DNA of 6,036 bases from TMED108 sp036166415 (GTDB lineage Bacteria; Fidelibacterota; Marinisomatia; Marinisomatales; TCS55): positions 1-6,036 of the forward strand of contig JAYZHP010000027.1 of the NCBI GenBank assembly GCA_036166415.1, written 5' to 3'. Within the stretch, counting starts at the first letter, position 1, and each line of letters begins with the position of its first letter. Of this stretch, positions 1-5,484 are shown in pieces. The notes under the pieces were generated by a model. That model was not told the origin of the DNA. It saw only the letters and a program-made list of their open reading frames with translations, and made no database searches. Both the position numbers and the translations under genes were made by a program.

Positions 1-37
1 GTAAGTATATCTATAATTATAATTTCTCCTTGATAAA

Positions 38-1651
38 TTAATTATTATCAAATTTTAATTTGAATGCTCTACCGTCAATGTTTTTTGGATACTTCAATCC
101 AAGGTATTTCGCTATGGTTGGAGATGCGTCTACAGAGTACACTGGGTCATTATTTTTATAATGTTGATTGCCATACCTTGAAAAGATGAGCGGTATATGC
201 GAATCGTAGCTATAGTGCGACCCATGACTAGTGCCTGGAGTTGATCTCCATAACCAATTCTCCTTTAAGATCACATAAATATCAGGACTTCTGGTTGGGT
301 GGATCATATTCTTTAATCTGGTATTCGCTTTTGAATTTGGAAGATCCATGATCTCTTGTGGGCTTAACGCCATCCTAACACCCTCAATATTAAACACTAG
401 ATTCTTGATAACTGTTGATGCAATCTCCCTTTCTTCCTCTGTTAAATCTTCATTAAAATAAAAGTCATTATCATACTCCACGACCTTACCGGGACCAATC
501 TTAAGATCGATCTGACTTATAATCTCGGAAAAGACCTTCTTTTCTTGTTTATATGATACGCGTCCAGCGCTGATCCTTTTTAATTTTAAAGATTCTGGTA
601 ATTCTAAAGCGCCATGATCACTAGAGAATACGTACATGGTATTACCGCTACCTACATTCTCTTCAATAAAATTGATCATGCGCATTAATTCATTATCTAA
701 CCGTAAATGGTTATCGAGCTGCTCAACTGAATGCGGTCCAAAATGATGACCAACACCATCGGTAGCGGACAATCCTACAAACAATAGATCTGCTACCCTA
801 TCCTGACCAAGATTTAATCTATCCACAGATTCAATGGCAAGATCAATTAAGGATTTATCTCCCTGAGGATATTCATAAAATCCATCTAATAGTGTTTTAG
901 TAGATATGTCTCCTAATAATAACGGCAGTGTTGGTGTTGCGCCTTTTTTCTTGGAGACAATCTTCTCTCCTTTAAAATTATCAACGCGAGTGTTTTGTTT
1001 ATACACTTCTTGGTTTTCTAATAGCGACCACGTGCTATCCTTATAGCCTAAAACATTTAGTCTTGCATTAAAATCTTGTACCCAGCTAGGGAGGGATTCG
1101 GTATAGTAAGTTGATGTGCTGTAGGCTCCCTTTTTATCATACCAGAGGACAAGATCAGCATTACTACCTCCAAAGAGTACAGCTGATCGATCTTTTCCAG
1201 ATAAAGAAACGACCTTAGCGTTAGCATTCGATCGATTCATCCAATCGGCTAGGTTGCTATGTTGAATATAACGATAGGATCTACCTATCTTCTCCTTGCC
1301 TGATAAATTTGTGGCCGTAGTATCTTCCACAGAATAATAGGATCTTTTTAAACGTCTATCGTACCACTCATTAAATACAATACCGCCATTGCCGGGATAA
1401 ACGCCAGTAGAGAGCGCAAAATGCCCAGGCGCCGTACTTGTATTACCGTGATTATGATGGGTATTATTATAGACAATTCCATTATCGATCAACCATCGAA
1501 ATCCACCGGTAAATAAATGATCATATTTTTCTAAAACCGATGGTGATTCTTGATCGGATACAATAAATACCACCAATTTGGTTGGAGTGGGTGCAGTGCA
1601 GTTAGATATAAATAATGCCGATATTATCGACATAAGAAAACGTTTAATCAT
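38..1651 (-). CDS. PafA-like alkaline phosphatase family protein, exported
   Basis: A 537-residue phosphomonoesterase of the alkaline phosphatase superfamily, probably acting outside the cytoplasm on phosphate esters. An N-terminal basic/hydrophobic segment (residues 1-17) reads as a signal peptide; Cys18 in ISNC could be a lipidation site, but Asn before the Cys is atypical. Visible active-site elements match the PafA subtype: metal ligand D33 (VSDQ), nucleophile T73 in TSTAPGH, N94 in FNEWYDR, K153 and R155 in GKDRSAV, D298 and H302 in ATDGVGHHFG, D345-H346 in SDHG, and H476 in TSHG. The Asn and Lys/Arg pair are the residues that mark PafA-type monoesterases rather than diesterases (family knowledge). 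Its length is close to that of PafA (about 546 residues). The start overlaps the tyrS stop as ATGA, with AAGG four bases upstream, so it is likely translated by coupling as the last visible operon gene. The natural substrate cannot be told from sequence. Confidence 0.9.
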   Translation of the reverse strand: MIKRFLMSIISALFISNCTAPTPTKLVVFIVSDQESPSVLEKYDHLFTGGFRWLIDNGIVYNNTHHNHGNTSTAPGHFALSTGVYPGNGGIVFNEWYDRRLKRSYYSVEDTTATNLSGKEKIGRSYRYIQHSNLADWMNRSNANAKVVSLSGKDRSAVLFGGSNADLVLWYDKKGAYSTSTYYTESLPSWVQDFNARLNVLGYKDSTWSLLENQEVYKQNTRVDNFKGEKIVSKKKGATPTLPLLLGDISTKTLLDGFYEYPQGDKSLIDLAIESVDRLNLGQDRVADLLFVGLSATDGVGHHFGPHSVEQLDNHLRLDNELMRMINFIEENVGSGNTMYVFSSDHGALELPESLKLKRISAGRVSYKQEKKVFSEIISQIDLKIGPGKVVEYDNDFYFNEDLTEEEREIASTVIKNLVFNIEGVRMALSPQEIMDLPNSKANTRLKNMIHPTRSPDIYVILKENWLWRSTPGTSHGSHYSYDSHIPLIFSRYGNQHYKNNDPVYSVDASPTIAKYLGLKYPKNIDGRAFKLKFDNN

Positions 1652-2853
1652 TTTGCCTTCAAAAAACGTCTTTTACCGACTTTGATAATGTACTCAGTGC
1701 CTTTGGAAAGTATTAATTCCATATCAGAAACTCTTTCTCCATCAATACGAATAGCTCCCTGATTCAATAGCCTTCTTGCTTCACTTTTACTTCCTACAAG
1801 TTCAGAATTATGTAATACATCAATAATATTCATATTATCATCTAGAATATATTCAGACATATCATCAGGGTTATCCTTATTAACGATCACTTGGTCAAAA
1901 TGCTGCTCGGCCTTTTGGGCTGAATCCTTATCGTAATACAGCTCGACTAACGTCCTTGCAAGCAGTCTCTTGGCATCGCGAGGATTAAAAGTTGAATCAT
2001 TGAGGTCCTTTTCAACTTGATTTAATAAATCATCATCAGCATCTGCAGCAAGGGTAAAATATTTTAGTATCATATCATCATTGATCGACATGGATTTTCC
2101 GTACATATCCTCTGGAGAATCGGTTAAGCCAATATCGTTTCCGTACGATTTTGACATCTTATCATGGCCATCGGTACCCTCAAGTAGTGGTAGTGTAATG
2201 ACGACCTGCGGTTCCTGATCGTACTCCTTCTGAAGATCTCTTCCAACGAGCAAATTAAATTTTTGATCTGTTCCGCCAAGTTCAATATCCGCCTTCAGAT
2301 GTACAGAATCCATGCCTTGCGCTAGCGGATACATGAACTCATGAATAGAGATCGGCGCCTCGGACTGATAGCGTTTAGTAAAATCATCCCTTTCAAGCAT
2401 TCTTGCAACCGTGTAATGACTAGAAAGCTTAATCACATCGCTAAAATTCATTGCATTCAACCAATCTGAGTTGAATACGATCTTTAGCTTATCTAGGTCC
2501 AAAATACGCCCTGCTTGCTCTATATAAGACTCTGCGTTCGCTTTGGTTTCTTCTAAGGTAAGCTGTGGTCTTGTTTTATTGCGACCGGATGGATCCCCAA
2601 TCATTGCTGTAAAATCTCCAATAACTAAGATAGACTGATGGCCTAGATCTTGAAAATGTCGAAGCTTACGGAGCACCACGCCATGCCCTACGTGCAGATC
2701 AGGTCTACTGGGATCGCATCCAAGCTTTACTTGGAGGGGTTTATTATCTTTTGCGGAATTATTGAGCTTATCAATAAGCTGCTGCTCAGGGATTACCTCT
2801 TCGGTTCCTCGATTGATCAGCTTTAATTGTTCTTCTGTAGATTGAAAACTCAT
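1648..2853 (-). CDS. tyrS: Tyrosyl-tRNA synthetase
   Basis: Cytoplasmic class I aminoacyl-tRNA synthetase that activates tyrosine with ATP and loads it onto tRNA-Tyr. At 401 residues it is full length. The ATP-binding HIGH-type motif is HVGH at residues 54-57 and the KMSKS loop is intact at 232-236. The tyrosine-pocket stretch YPLAQGMD lies at 175-182 and LGGTDQKFN at 192-200. A C-terminal S4 RNA-binding domain (about 342-400, SKSEARRLLNQGAIRIDG) contacts the tRNA. The sequence layout resembles the TyrZ-like TyrRS branch rather than the classical E. coli/Bacillus TyrS branch; this is judged by eye. Its ATG overlaps the smpB stop by 4 nt and its stop overlaps the phosphatase start by 4 nt. The Shine-Dalgarno signal is weak, which fits translational coupling to smpB. 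No T-box leader is visible upstream. Confidence 0.97.
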   Translation of the reverse strand: MSFQSTEEQLKLINRGTEEVIPEQQLIDKLNNSAKDNKPLQVKLGCDPSRPDLHVGHGVVLRKLRHFQDLGHQSILVIGDFTAMIGDPSGRNKTRPQLTLEETKANAESYIEQAGRILDLDKLKIVFNSDWLNAMNFSDVIKLSSHYTVARMLERDDFTKRYQSEAPISIHEFMYPLAQGMDSVHLKADIELGGTDQKFNLLVGRDLQKEYDQEPQVVITLPLLEGTDGHDKMSKSYGNDIGLTDSPEDMYGKSMSINDDMILKYFTLAADADDDLLNQVEKDLNDSTFNPRDAKRLLARTLVELYYDKDSAQKAEQHFDQVIVNKDNPDDMSEYILDDNMNIIDVLHNSELVGSKSEARRLLNQGAIRIDGERVSDMELILSKGTEYIIKVGKRRFLKAK

Positions 2854-3308
2854 TTTGATCGATCTCTTAATTCGCGCTGCATATCTCTTTTTATATCTCT
2901 TTCTTTTATCGTTCTTTTCTTATCGTAAATCTTTTTTCCTTTGGCCAGTCCTATCTCGAGTTTTGCCCATCCATTATTATTAAAGTATAACTTTAAAGGA
3001 ATTGCTGTTAATCCTTTTTGGTCTAAACTTGCTTTAATCTTAATTATTTCTTTTCTGTTTAATAAAAGCCTTCTATTTCTGACCGGATCATGTCCTTCGT
3101 GACCTGTATTTGAATAAGGATTAATATGCATTCCGCTTATCCATGCCTGATTTTTTCGAATAATAACATACGACTCTTTTAAGTTTGCTTTTGCCTCTCT
3201 AAGGCTTTTAACCTCACTGCCCAATAACTCTATACCAGCTTCATATTTATCTAATATATGGTATTCATGAAACGCTTTACGATTTGAAGCTGCAATTTGT
3301 TGATTCAT
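2850..3308 (-). CDS. smpB: SsrA-binding protein SmpB
   Basis: RNA-binding partner of tmRNA in trans-translation. It delivers tmRNA to stalled ribosomes so that the nascent peptide is tagged and the ribosome freed. The 152 residues include the family hallmarks: NRKAFHEYHI (9-18), LLGSEVKSLRE (28-38), NPYSNTGHEGHDPVRNRRLL (63-82), GLTAIPLKLYF (99-109) and GLAKGKKIYDKK (120-131). The highly charged C-terminal tail (about 131-152) corresponds to the segment that enters the mRNA channel in known SmpB structures. It is the first gene of the minus-strand smpB-tyrS-phosphatase operon. The ATG at 3308 is preceded by AT-rich sequence without a recognisable Shine-Dalgarno motif. The tmRNA gene ssrA is not in this window. 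Identity is secure. Confidence 0.97.
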   Translation of the reverse strand: MNQQIAASNRKAFHEYHILDKYEAGIELLGSEVKSLREAKANLKESYVIIRKNQAWISGMHINPYSNTGHEGHDPVRNRRLLLNRKEIIKIKASLDQKGLTAIPLKLYFNNNGWAKLEIGLAKGKKIYDKKRTIKERDIKRDMQRELRDRSK

Positions 3309-3395
3309 AGTATTTAAATATCAATAAATTACTATTTATGACCATCCGTCTACAAGGATTGAATTTCAATTAATATCTCTCATTTAATACCGAAT

Positions 3396-3416
3396 TACAT
3401 GTCATTATAACATGTA
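3396..3416 (-). promoter_or_regulatory. Candidate smpB operon -10 box inside an inverted repeat
   Basis: TACATG (3396-3401) and CATGTA (3411-3416) form a perfect 6-bp inverted repeat with a 9-bp spacer. Read on the minus strand, the spacer holds a consensus TATAAT (3404-3409), about 95 bp upstream of the smpB ATG. The -35 position (around 3427-3432, GCCTAT on the minus strand) is poor, which would suit an activator-dependent or regulated promoter. The geometry suggests an operator overlapping a promoter. This is inference; AT-rich DNA gives TATAAT by chance fairly often. Confidence 0.35.
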
Positions 3417-3433
3417 GGCATGTCATATAGGCA
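3398..3433. repeat. Short direct repeats, possible regulator half-sites
   Basis: CATGTCAT occurs at 3398-3405 and again at 3419-3426, 21 bp apart, which is two helical turns and so the same DNA face. TAGGCA occurs at 3415-3420 and 3428-3433, 13 bp apart. Together with the TACATG/CATGTA inverted repeat they form an unusually structured 38-bp block in otherwise plain AT-rich DNA. It could be a binding site array for a transcription factor serving smpB, hsp20 or both; the factor is unknown. Confidence 0.45.
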
Positions 3434-3461
3434 GTTATATATGAAATTTTGACCATTATTT

Positions 3462-3467
3462 TATAAT
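3462..3467 (+). promoter_or_regulatory. Candidate hsp20 promoter -10 box (TATAAT)
   Basis: A perfect TATAAT lies 61 bp upstream of the hsp20 ATG and would give a leader of roughly 55 nt. The -35 position 17 bp upstream (ATATGA, 3439-3444) is weak. TTGACC at 3449-3454 is only 7 bp away, so it cannot be its -35. TTGACC could instead pair with GATGAT at 3473-3478 (18-bp spacing), an alternative promoter. The two cannot be separated from sequence alone. Confidence 0.4.
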
Positions 3468-3484
3468 GGCACGATGATTGCATC

Positions 3485-3511
3485 TATTTAATTGAATTTA
3501 TTAATTAAATA
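3485..3511 (+). repeat. AU-only stem-loop in the hsp20 leader
   Basis: A perfect 9-bp inverted repeat, TATTTAATT (3485-3493) against AATTAAATA (3503-3511), extends in RNA by one G-U and one A-U pair to an 11-bp stem with the 5-nt loop AUUUA. It ends 4 nt before the Shine-Dalgarno site. The 3' arm contains TTAATTAAAT, which recurs exactly in the coding region at 3535-3544, so an alternative pairing across the start codon is possible. The stem is weak because it has only A-U and G-U pairs, which could be meaningful for a heat-responsive gene or simply reflect base composition. Confidence 0.45.
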
Positions 3512-3515
3512 AAAG

Positions 3516-3522
3516 AAAGGAG
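3516..3522 (+). promoter_or_regulatory. Strong Shine-Dalgarno site of hsp20
   Basis: AAAGGAG lies 6 nt before the ATG at 3529. It is the best ribosome binding site in the window and fixes the hsp20 start. Part of it (3519-3524) can pair with codons 1-3 of the gene (3531-3536). Confidence 0.85.
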
Positions 3523-3528
3523 TCAGAA

Positions 3529-3957
3529 ATGACTTTAATTAAATGGAAACCAAGACAGCTATCTATCAATGAATTTGATCAAATGATCAATAACATATTT
3601 AATGATGGTTGGAATCTAAATACCCATAGAACGAATCATTTGCCAGCAGTAGACATTACTGAAGATAAAGATAAGTTCGTATTAAGTGCTGATTTTCCAG
3701 GATTTGATAAGAAAAATATCAATTTATCCGTAGAGGATGGTGTGTTAAAATTATCCGCTATACAAAACGATGAGCAATCGGATGCTAGCTATACGATAAA
3801 AGAAAGACAATCTACTAATATAGAGAGATCCTTTACTTTGCCGGAATCAATCCTAGAGGGAAAGATCAGTGCAAAGTATAAGAACGGTACGCTTCAAGTC
3901 AGTATCCCAAAAGCTGAAAAAGTGAAGCCGGATGTCAATAAAATCAAAATAAACTAA
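3529..3957 (+). CDS. Hsp20 family small heat shock protein
   Basis: ATP-independent holdase chaperone that binds unfolding proteins and assembles into oligomers in the cytoplasm. The 142 residues show the usual three-part layout: a short N-terminal arm (1-38, MTLIKWKPR, FDQMINNIF), an alpha-crystallin domain (about 39-130) with PAVDITEDKDKFVLSADFPG (39-58), ERSFTLPESI (99-108) and the conserved AKYKNGTLQVSIPK (115-128), then a C-terminal tail ending NKIKIN. The I-K-I at 139-141 matches the IXI motif that docks into a neighbouring alpha-crystallin domain in this family. It is a lone plus-strand gene, divergent from smpB and convergent with the flavin reductase gene 10 bp away. Heat control is plausible from family habit and from its leader structure, but no sigma-32 promoter was recognised. 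Confidence 0.95.
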   Translation: MTLIKWKPRQLSINEFDQMINNIFNDGWNLNTHRTNHLPAVDITEDKDKFVLSADFPGFDKKNINLSVEDGVLKLSAIQNDEQSDASYTIKERQSTNIERSFTLPESILEGKISAKYKNGTLQVSIPKAEKVKPDVNKIKIN

Positions 3958-3967
3958 AAAAATTAAA

Positions 3968-4465
3968 TTAGCTGATAGCGTCAATAAGCCCTTGGAGGAT
4001 CTTCTTAATTGAAGCTTCTTTCAGGGGCTTATTTTGTTCTGATGATATAGACCTAGCTAGTACATTCACCCCTAGATGCTCAAGCTGGGAACGAAAAGCG
4101 GCTATAAACCGATGTCCATCCCCTCCACTTGCGGTAGCGATGACAGCATATTTACCATTAAATGCCTGTCTCCAGTCTTTAGTTTTTACAGTAATCCAGG
4201 TTATTGCATTTGAAAGTACAGGAGGTACGCCTCCATTGTATTCGGGTGCACAAAAAATAAATCCTTTAGCATCTGAAACGTGATGAACTAGCGCTTTGAT
4301 CGATGATTCATCAATATTTTTATCTCCACCAAATAATGGGAAATTATAATCTTCTAAACTGATAACGGTGGTACTTTGCCCTAGCTCTGCAAGCGCAGAT
4401 TGGAGTTTATTGGATAATGCTAAATTATTATCGTTGGTTGCAGATATGATGAGTAAATTATTCAT
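3968..4465 (-). CDS. NADPH-dependent FMN reductase family flavoprotein
   Basis: A 165-residue flavodoxin-like protein of the NADPH-dependent FMN reductase family (the SsuE/ChrR/azoreductase-like group), expected to bind FMN and reduce flavin, quinones or similar acceptors in the cytoplasm. Evidence: an N-terminal beta strand and phosphate-binding loop, LLIISATNDNNLALSNKL (4-21); the family signature PEYNGGVPPVLSNAITW (74-90); and SGGDGHRF (113-120), a second flavin-contact loop, followed by an LGV strand. The frame stays open upstream to a TTG at 4510, but those 15 extra residues (KKCNFKLNIFEKF) are unlike the family, so I place the start at the ATG at 4463-4465, directly before the first beta strand. 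The gene diverges from the cystathionine beta-synthase gene. Its precise substrate is unknown. Confidence 0.88.
   Translation of the reverse strand: MNNLLIISATNDNNLALSNKLQSALAELGQSTTVISLEDYNFPLFGGDKNIDESSIKALVHHVSDAKGFIFCAPEYNGGVPPVLSNAITWITVKTKDWRQAFNGKYAVIATASGGDGHRFIAAFRSQLEHLGVNVLARSISSEQNKPLKEASIKKILQGLIDAIS
3983..4038 (+). terminator. Probable hsp20 intrinsic terminator inside the convergent reductase gene
   Basis: AATAAGCCC (3983-3991) pairs perfectly with GGGCTTATT (4025-4033), and the stem continues inward to 3999/4017 for 17 consecutive pairs, three of them G-U. An inner CTTC/GAAG hairpin (4001-4004 with 4011-4014) closes the loop. A U-rich run, TTTTGTT (4032-4038), follows on the plus strand. 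The three G-U pairs would be A-C mismatches in the minus-strand RNA, so the fold favours the plus-strand transcript. It therefore reads as the hsp20 terminator even though it lies in the last codons of the opposing gene. Confidence 0.6.
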
Positions 4466-4530
4466 GAACTTTTCAAATATATTAAGCTTAAAGTTACATT
4501 TTTTACACAATTTATTAAAAAGTATATCTT
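4466..4530. promoter_or_regulatory. Divergent reductase/CBS promoter region
   Basis: These 65 AT-rich bases must hold, or overlap, the promoters of two outward-facing genes. A perfect 10-bp palindrome TTAAGCTTAA lies at 4482-4491. On the minus strand TATACT (4521-4526) is a fair -10 box for the reductase. On the plus strand TTTACA (4502-4507) and TATATC (4523-4528) resemble -35/-10 elements, but the 15-bp spacing is short and the -10 abuts the CBS ATG. Neither gene has a clear Shine-Dalgarno site. Assignments here are tentative. Confidence 0.35.
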
Positions 4531-5484
4531 ATGATTTTAAATAATATTTTAGAAACGGTAGGTAACACACCAACTGTAAAGCTCAATTCGATTGGCAGTG
4601 ATCTGCAATGTGAATTATACGCAAAATGTGAATTTTTAAATGCTGGTGGCTCTGTTAAGGATAGAATTGGCCTAAGAATGGTTGAAAATGCCGAAAAATC
4701 AGGTCAAATCAAACCGGGCGACACATTAATCGAACCAACATCCGGAAATACAGGAATTGGTCTCGCATTGGCCGCAGCTGTAAAAGGCTATAAGATGATC
4801 ATTGTTATGCCTGAAAAAATGAGCATGGAAAAAGAAGTGACGCTTAGAGCGCTGGGCGCAGAAATTGTACGCACTCCAACTGAGGCAGGTCACGATGACC
4901 CGGAAGGTTTATTTCATGTATCCAAACGACTATGCGAATCTACACCTAATGCGCATATTTTAGATCAATATGCAAATATGGATAATCCCGATGCCCATGA
5001 ACAAGGTACGGCGGTTGAAATATGGGATGATTTTGCTGGAGATATTGATATGGTTGTTACTGGTGTTGGAACCGGTGGAACAATTACAGGAATTGCTAAA
5101 TACCTAAAACAAAAAAATCCAAATATCACAATCGTAGGTGCAGATCCATTTGGCTCTATATTAGGGGGCGGAGATGAAATCTATCCGTATAAAGTTGAAG
5201 GCATCGGCTATGATTTCTTTCCAGATGTTTTAGATAATTCACTTGTAGATAGATACGTAAAGGTTGATGATGAAAATTCATTTGATGTTGCACGGCAATT
5301 AATAAAAGAGGAAGGTCTATTATGCGGGGGATCTAGCGGAACCGTTGTATGGGCTGCCTTACAGGTAGCTAGTGAATTGAAAGAAGGTCAAAAATGCCTC
5401 TGTATACTTGCTGATGGAATAAGAAACTATATGAGTAAATTTGTTTCTGATGATTGGATGGAAAAAAATAACTTTAAGAAATAA
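4531..5484 (+). CDS. Cystathionine beta-synthase, catalytic core only
   Basis: PLP-dependent fold-type II enzyme expected to condense serine with homocysteine to cystathionine, the first step of reverse transsulfuration. The 317 residues align by eye almost continuously with the catalytic core of animal CBS: GNTP (11-14), NAGGSVKDRI with PLP-lysine K43, EPTSGNTGIGLALAAAV with TSGNTG (70-75), MPEKMS, RALGAEIVRTPT, HILDQY, GTGGT (180-184), the CBS-characteristic EGIGYDF (223-229), LLCGGSSG with the pyridine-nitrogen serine S268, and RNYMSKFVSD (298-307). EGIGYDF and NAGGSVKDR argue for CBS over O-acetylserine sulfhydrylase, though some cysteine synthase activity cannot be excluded. The N-terminal heme region and the C-terminal AdoMet-binding Bateman pair of the human enzyme are absent, so no allosteric AdoMet control is expected. 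No Shine-Dalgarno site is visible. No cystathionine gamma-lyase gene lies in the window. Confidence 0.92.
   Translation: MILNNILETVGNTPTVKLNSIGSDLQCELYAKCEFLNAGGSVKDRIGLRMVENAEKSGQIKPGDTLIEPTSGNTGIGLALAAAVKGYKMIIVMPEKMSMEKEVTLRALGAEIVRTPTEAGHDDPEGLFHVSKRLCESTPNAHILDQYANMDNPDAHEQGTAVEIWDDFAGDIDMVVTGVGTGGTITGIAKYLKQKNPNITIVGADPFGSILGGGDEIYPYKVEGIGYDFFPDVLDNSLVDRYVKVDDENSFDVARQLIKEEGLLCGGSSGTVVWAALQVASELKEGQKCLCILADGIRNYMSKFVSDDWMEKNNFKK

Larger units (their letters stand above)
3309..3528. promoter_or_regulatory. Divergent smpB/hsp20 intergenic regulatory region
   Basis: This 220-bp, very AT-rich gap holds the start signals of two outward-facing genes. I see no ORF or RNA gene in it. It contains a 13-bp inverted repeat ATTGAA-T-TTCAAT at 3358-3370, a cluster of repeats at 3396-3433, a plus-strand TATAAT at 3462-3467, an AU stem-loop at 3485-3511 and a strong Shine-Dalgarno site at 3516-3522. 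No CIRCE element and no convincing sigma-32 type promoter pair was recognised. The region has no GATC site, unlike the flanking genes. Confidence 0.75.

Noticed and set aside
38..1651. Sulfatase or nucleotide phosphodiesterase
   Set aside because: There is no C-x-P-S-R sulfatase signature. The Asn94 and Lys153/Arg155 set around nucleophile Thr73 fits PafA-type phosphomonoesterases.
2881..2904. Tandem ATATCTCTTT repeat near the smpB 3' end
   Set aside because: It encodes the repeated charged residues of the SmpB tail (RDIKRDM) and is explained by low-complexity coding sequence.
3449..3467. TTGACC with TATAAT as a sigma-70 promoter for hsp20
   Set aside because: The gap between the two hexamers is only 7 bp, far below the 16-18 bp needed. 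They may belong to different promoters.
3309..3528. tmRNA (ssrA) or another structural RNA beside smpB
   Set aside because: The gap is only 220 bp and very AT-rich, with no tRNA-like acceptor ends or tag reading frame.
4466..4510. N-terminal extension of the flavin reductase from a TTG at 4510
   Set aside because: The added residues are Lys/Cys/Phe-rich and precede the natural first beta strand MNNLLIISAT. TTG is a weaker start than the ATG at 4465, and the extension would use up most of the divergent promoter gap.
4531..5484. Assignment as CysK/CysM cysteine synthase
   Set aside because: NAGGSVKDR, the EGIGYDF motif and the RNYMSKFVSD ending match cystathionine beta-synthase better, although activity overlap is possible.
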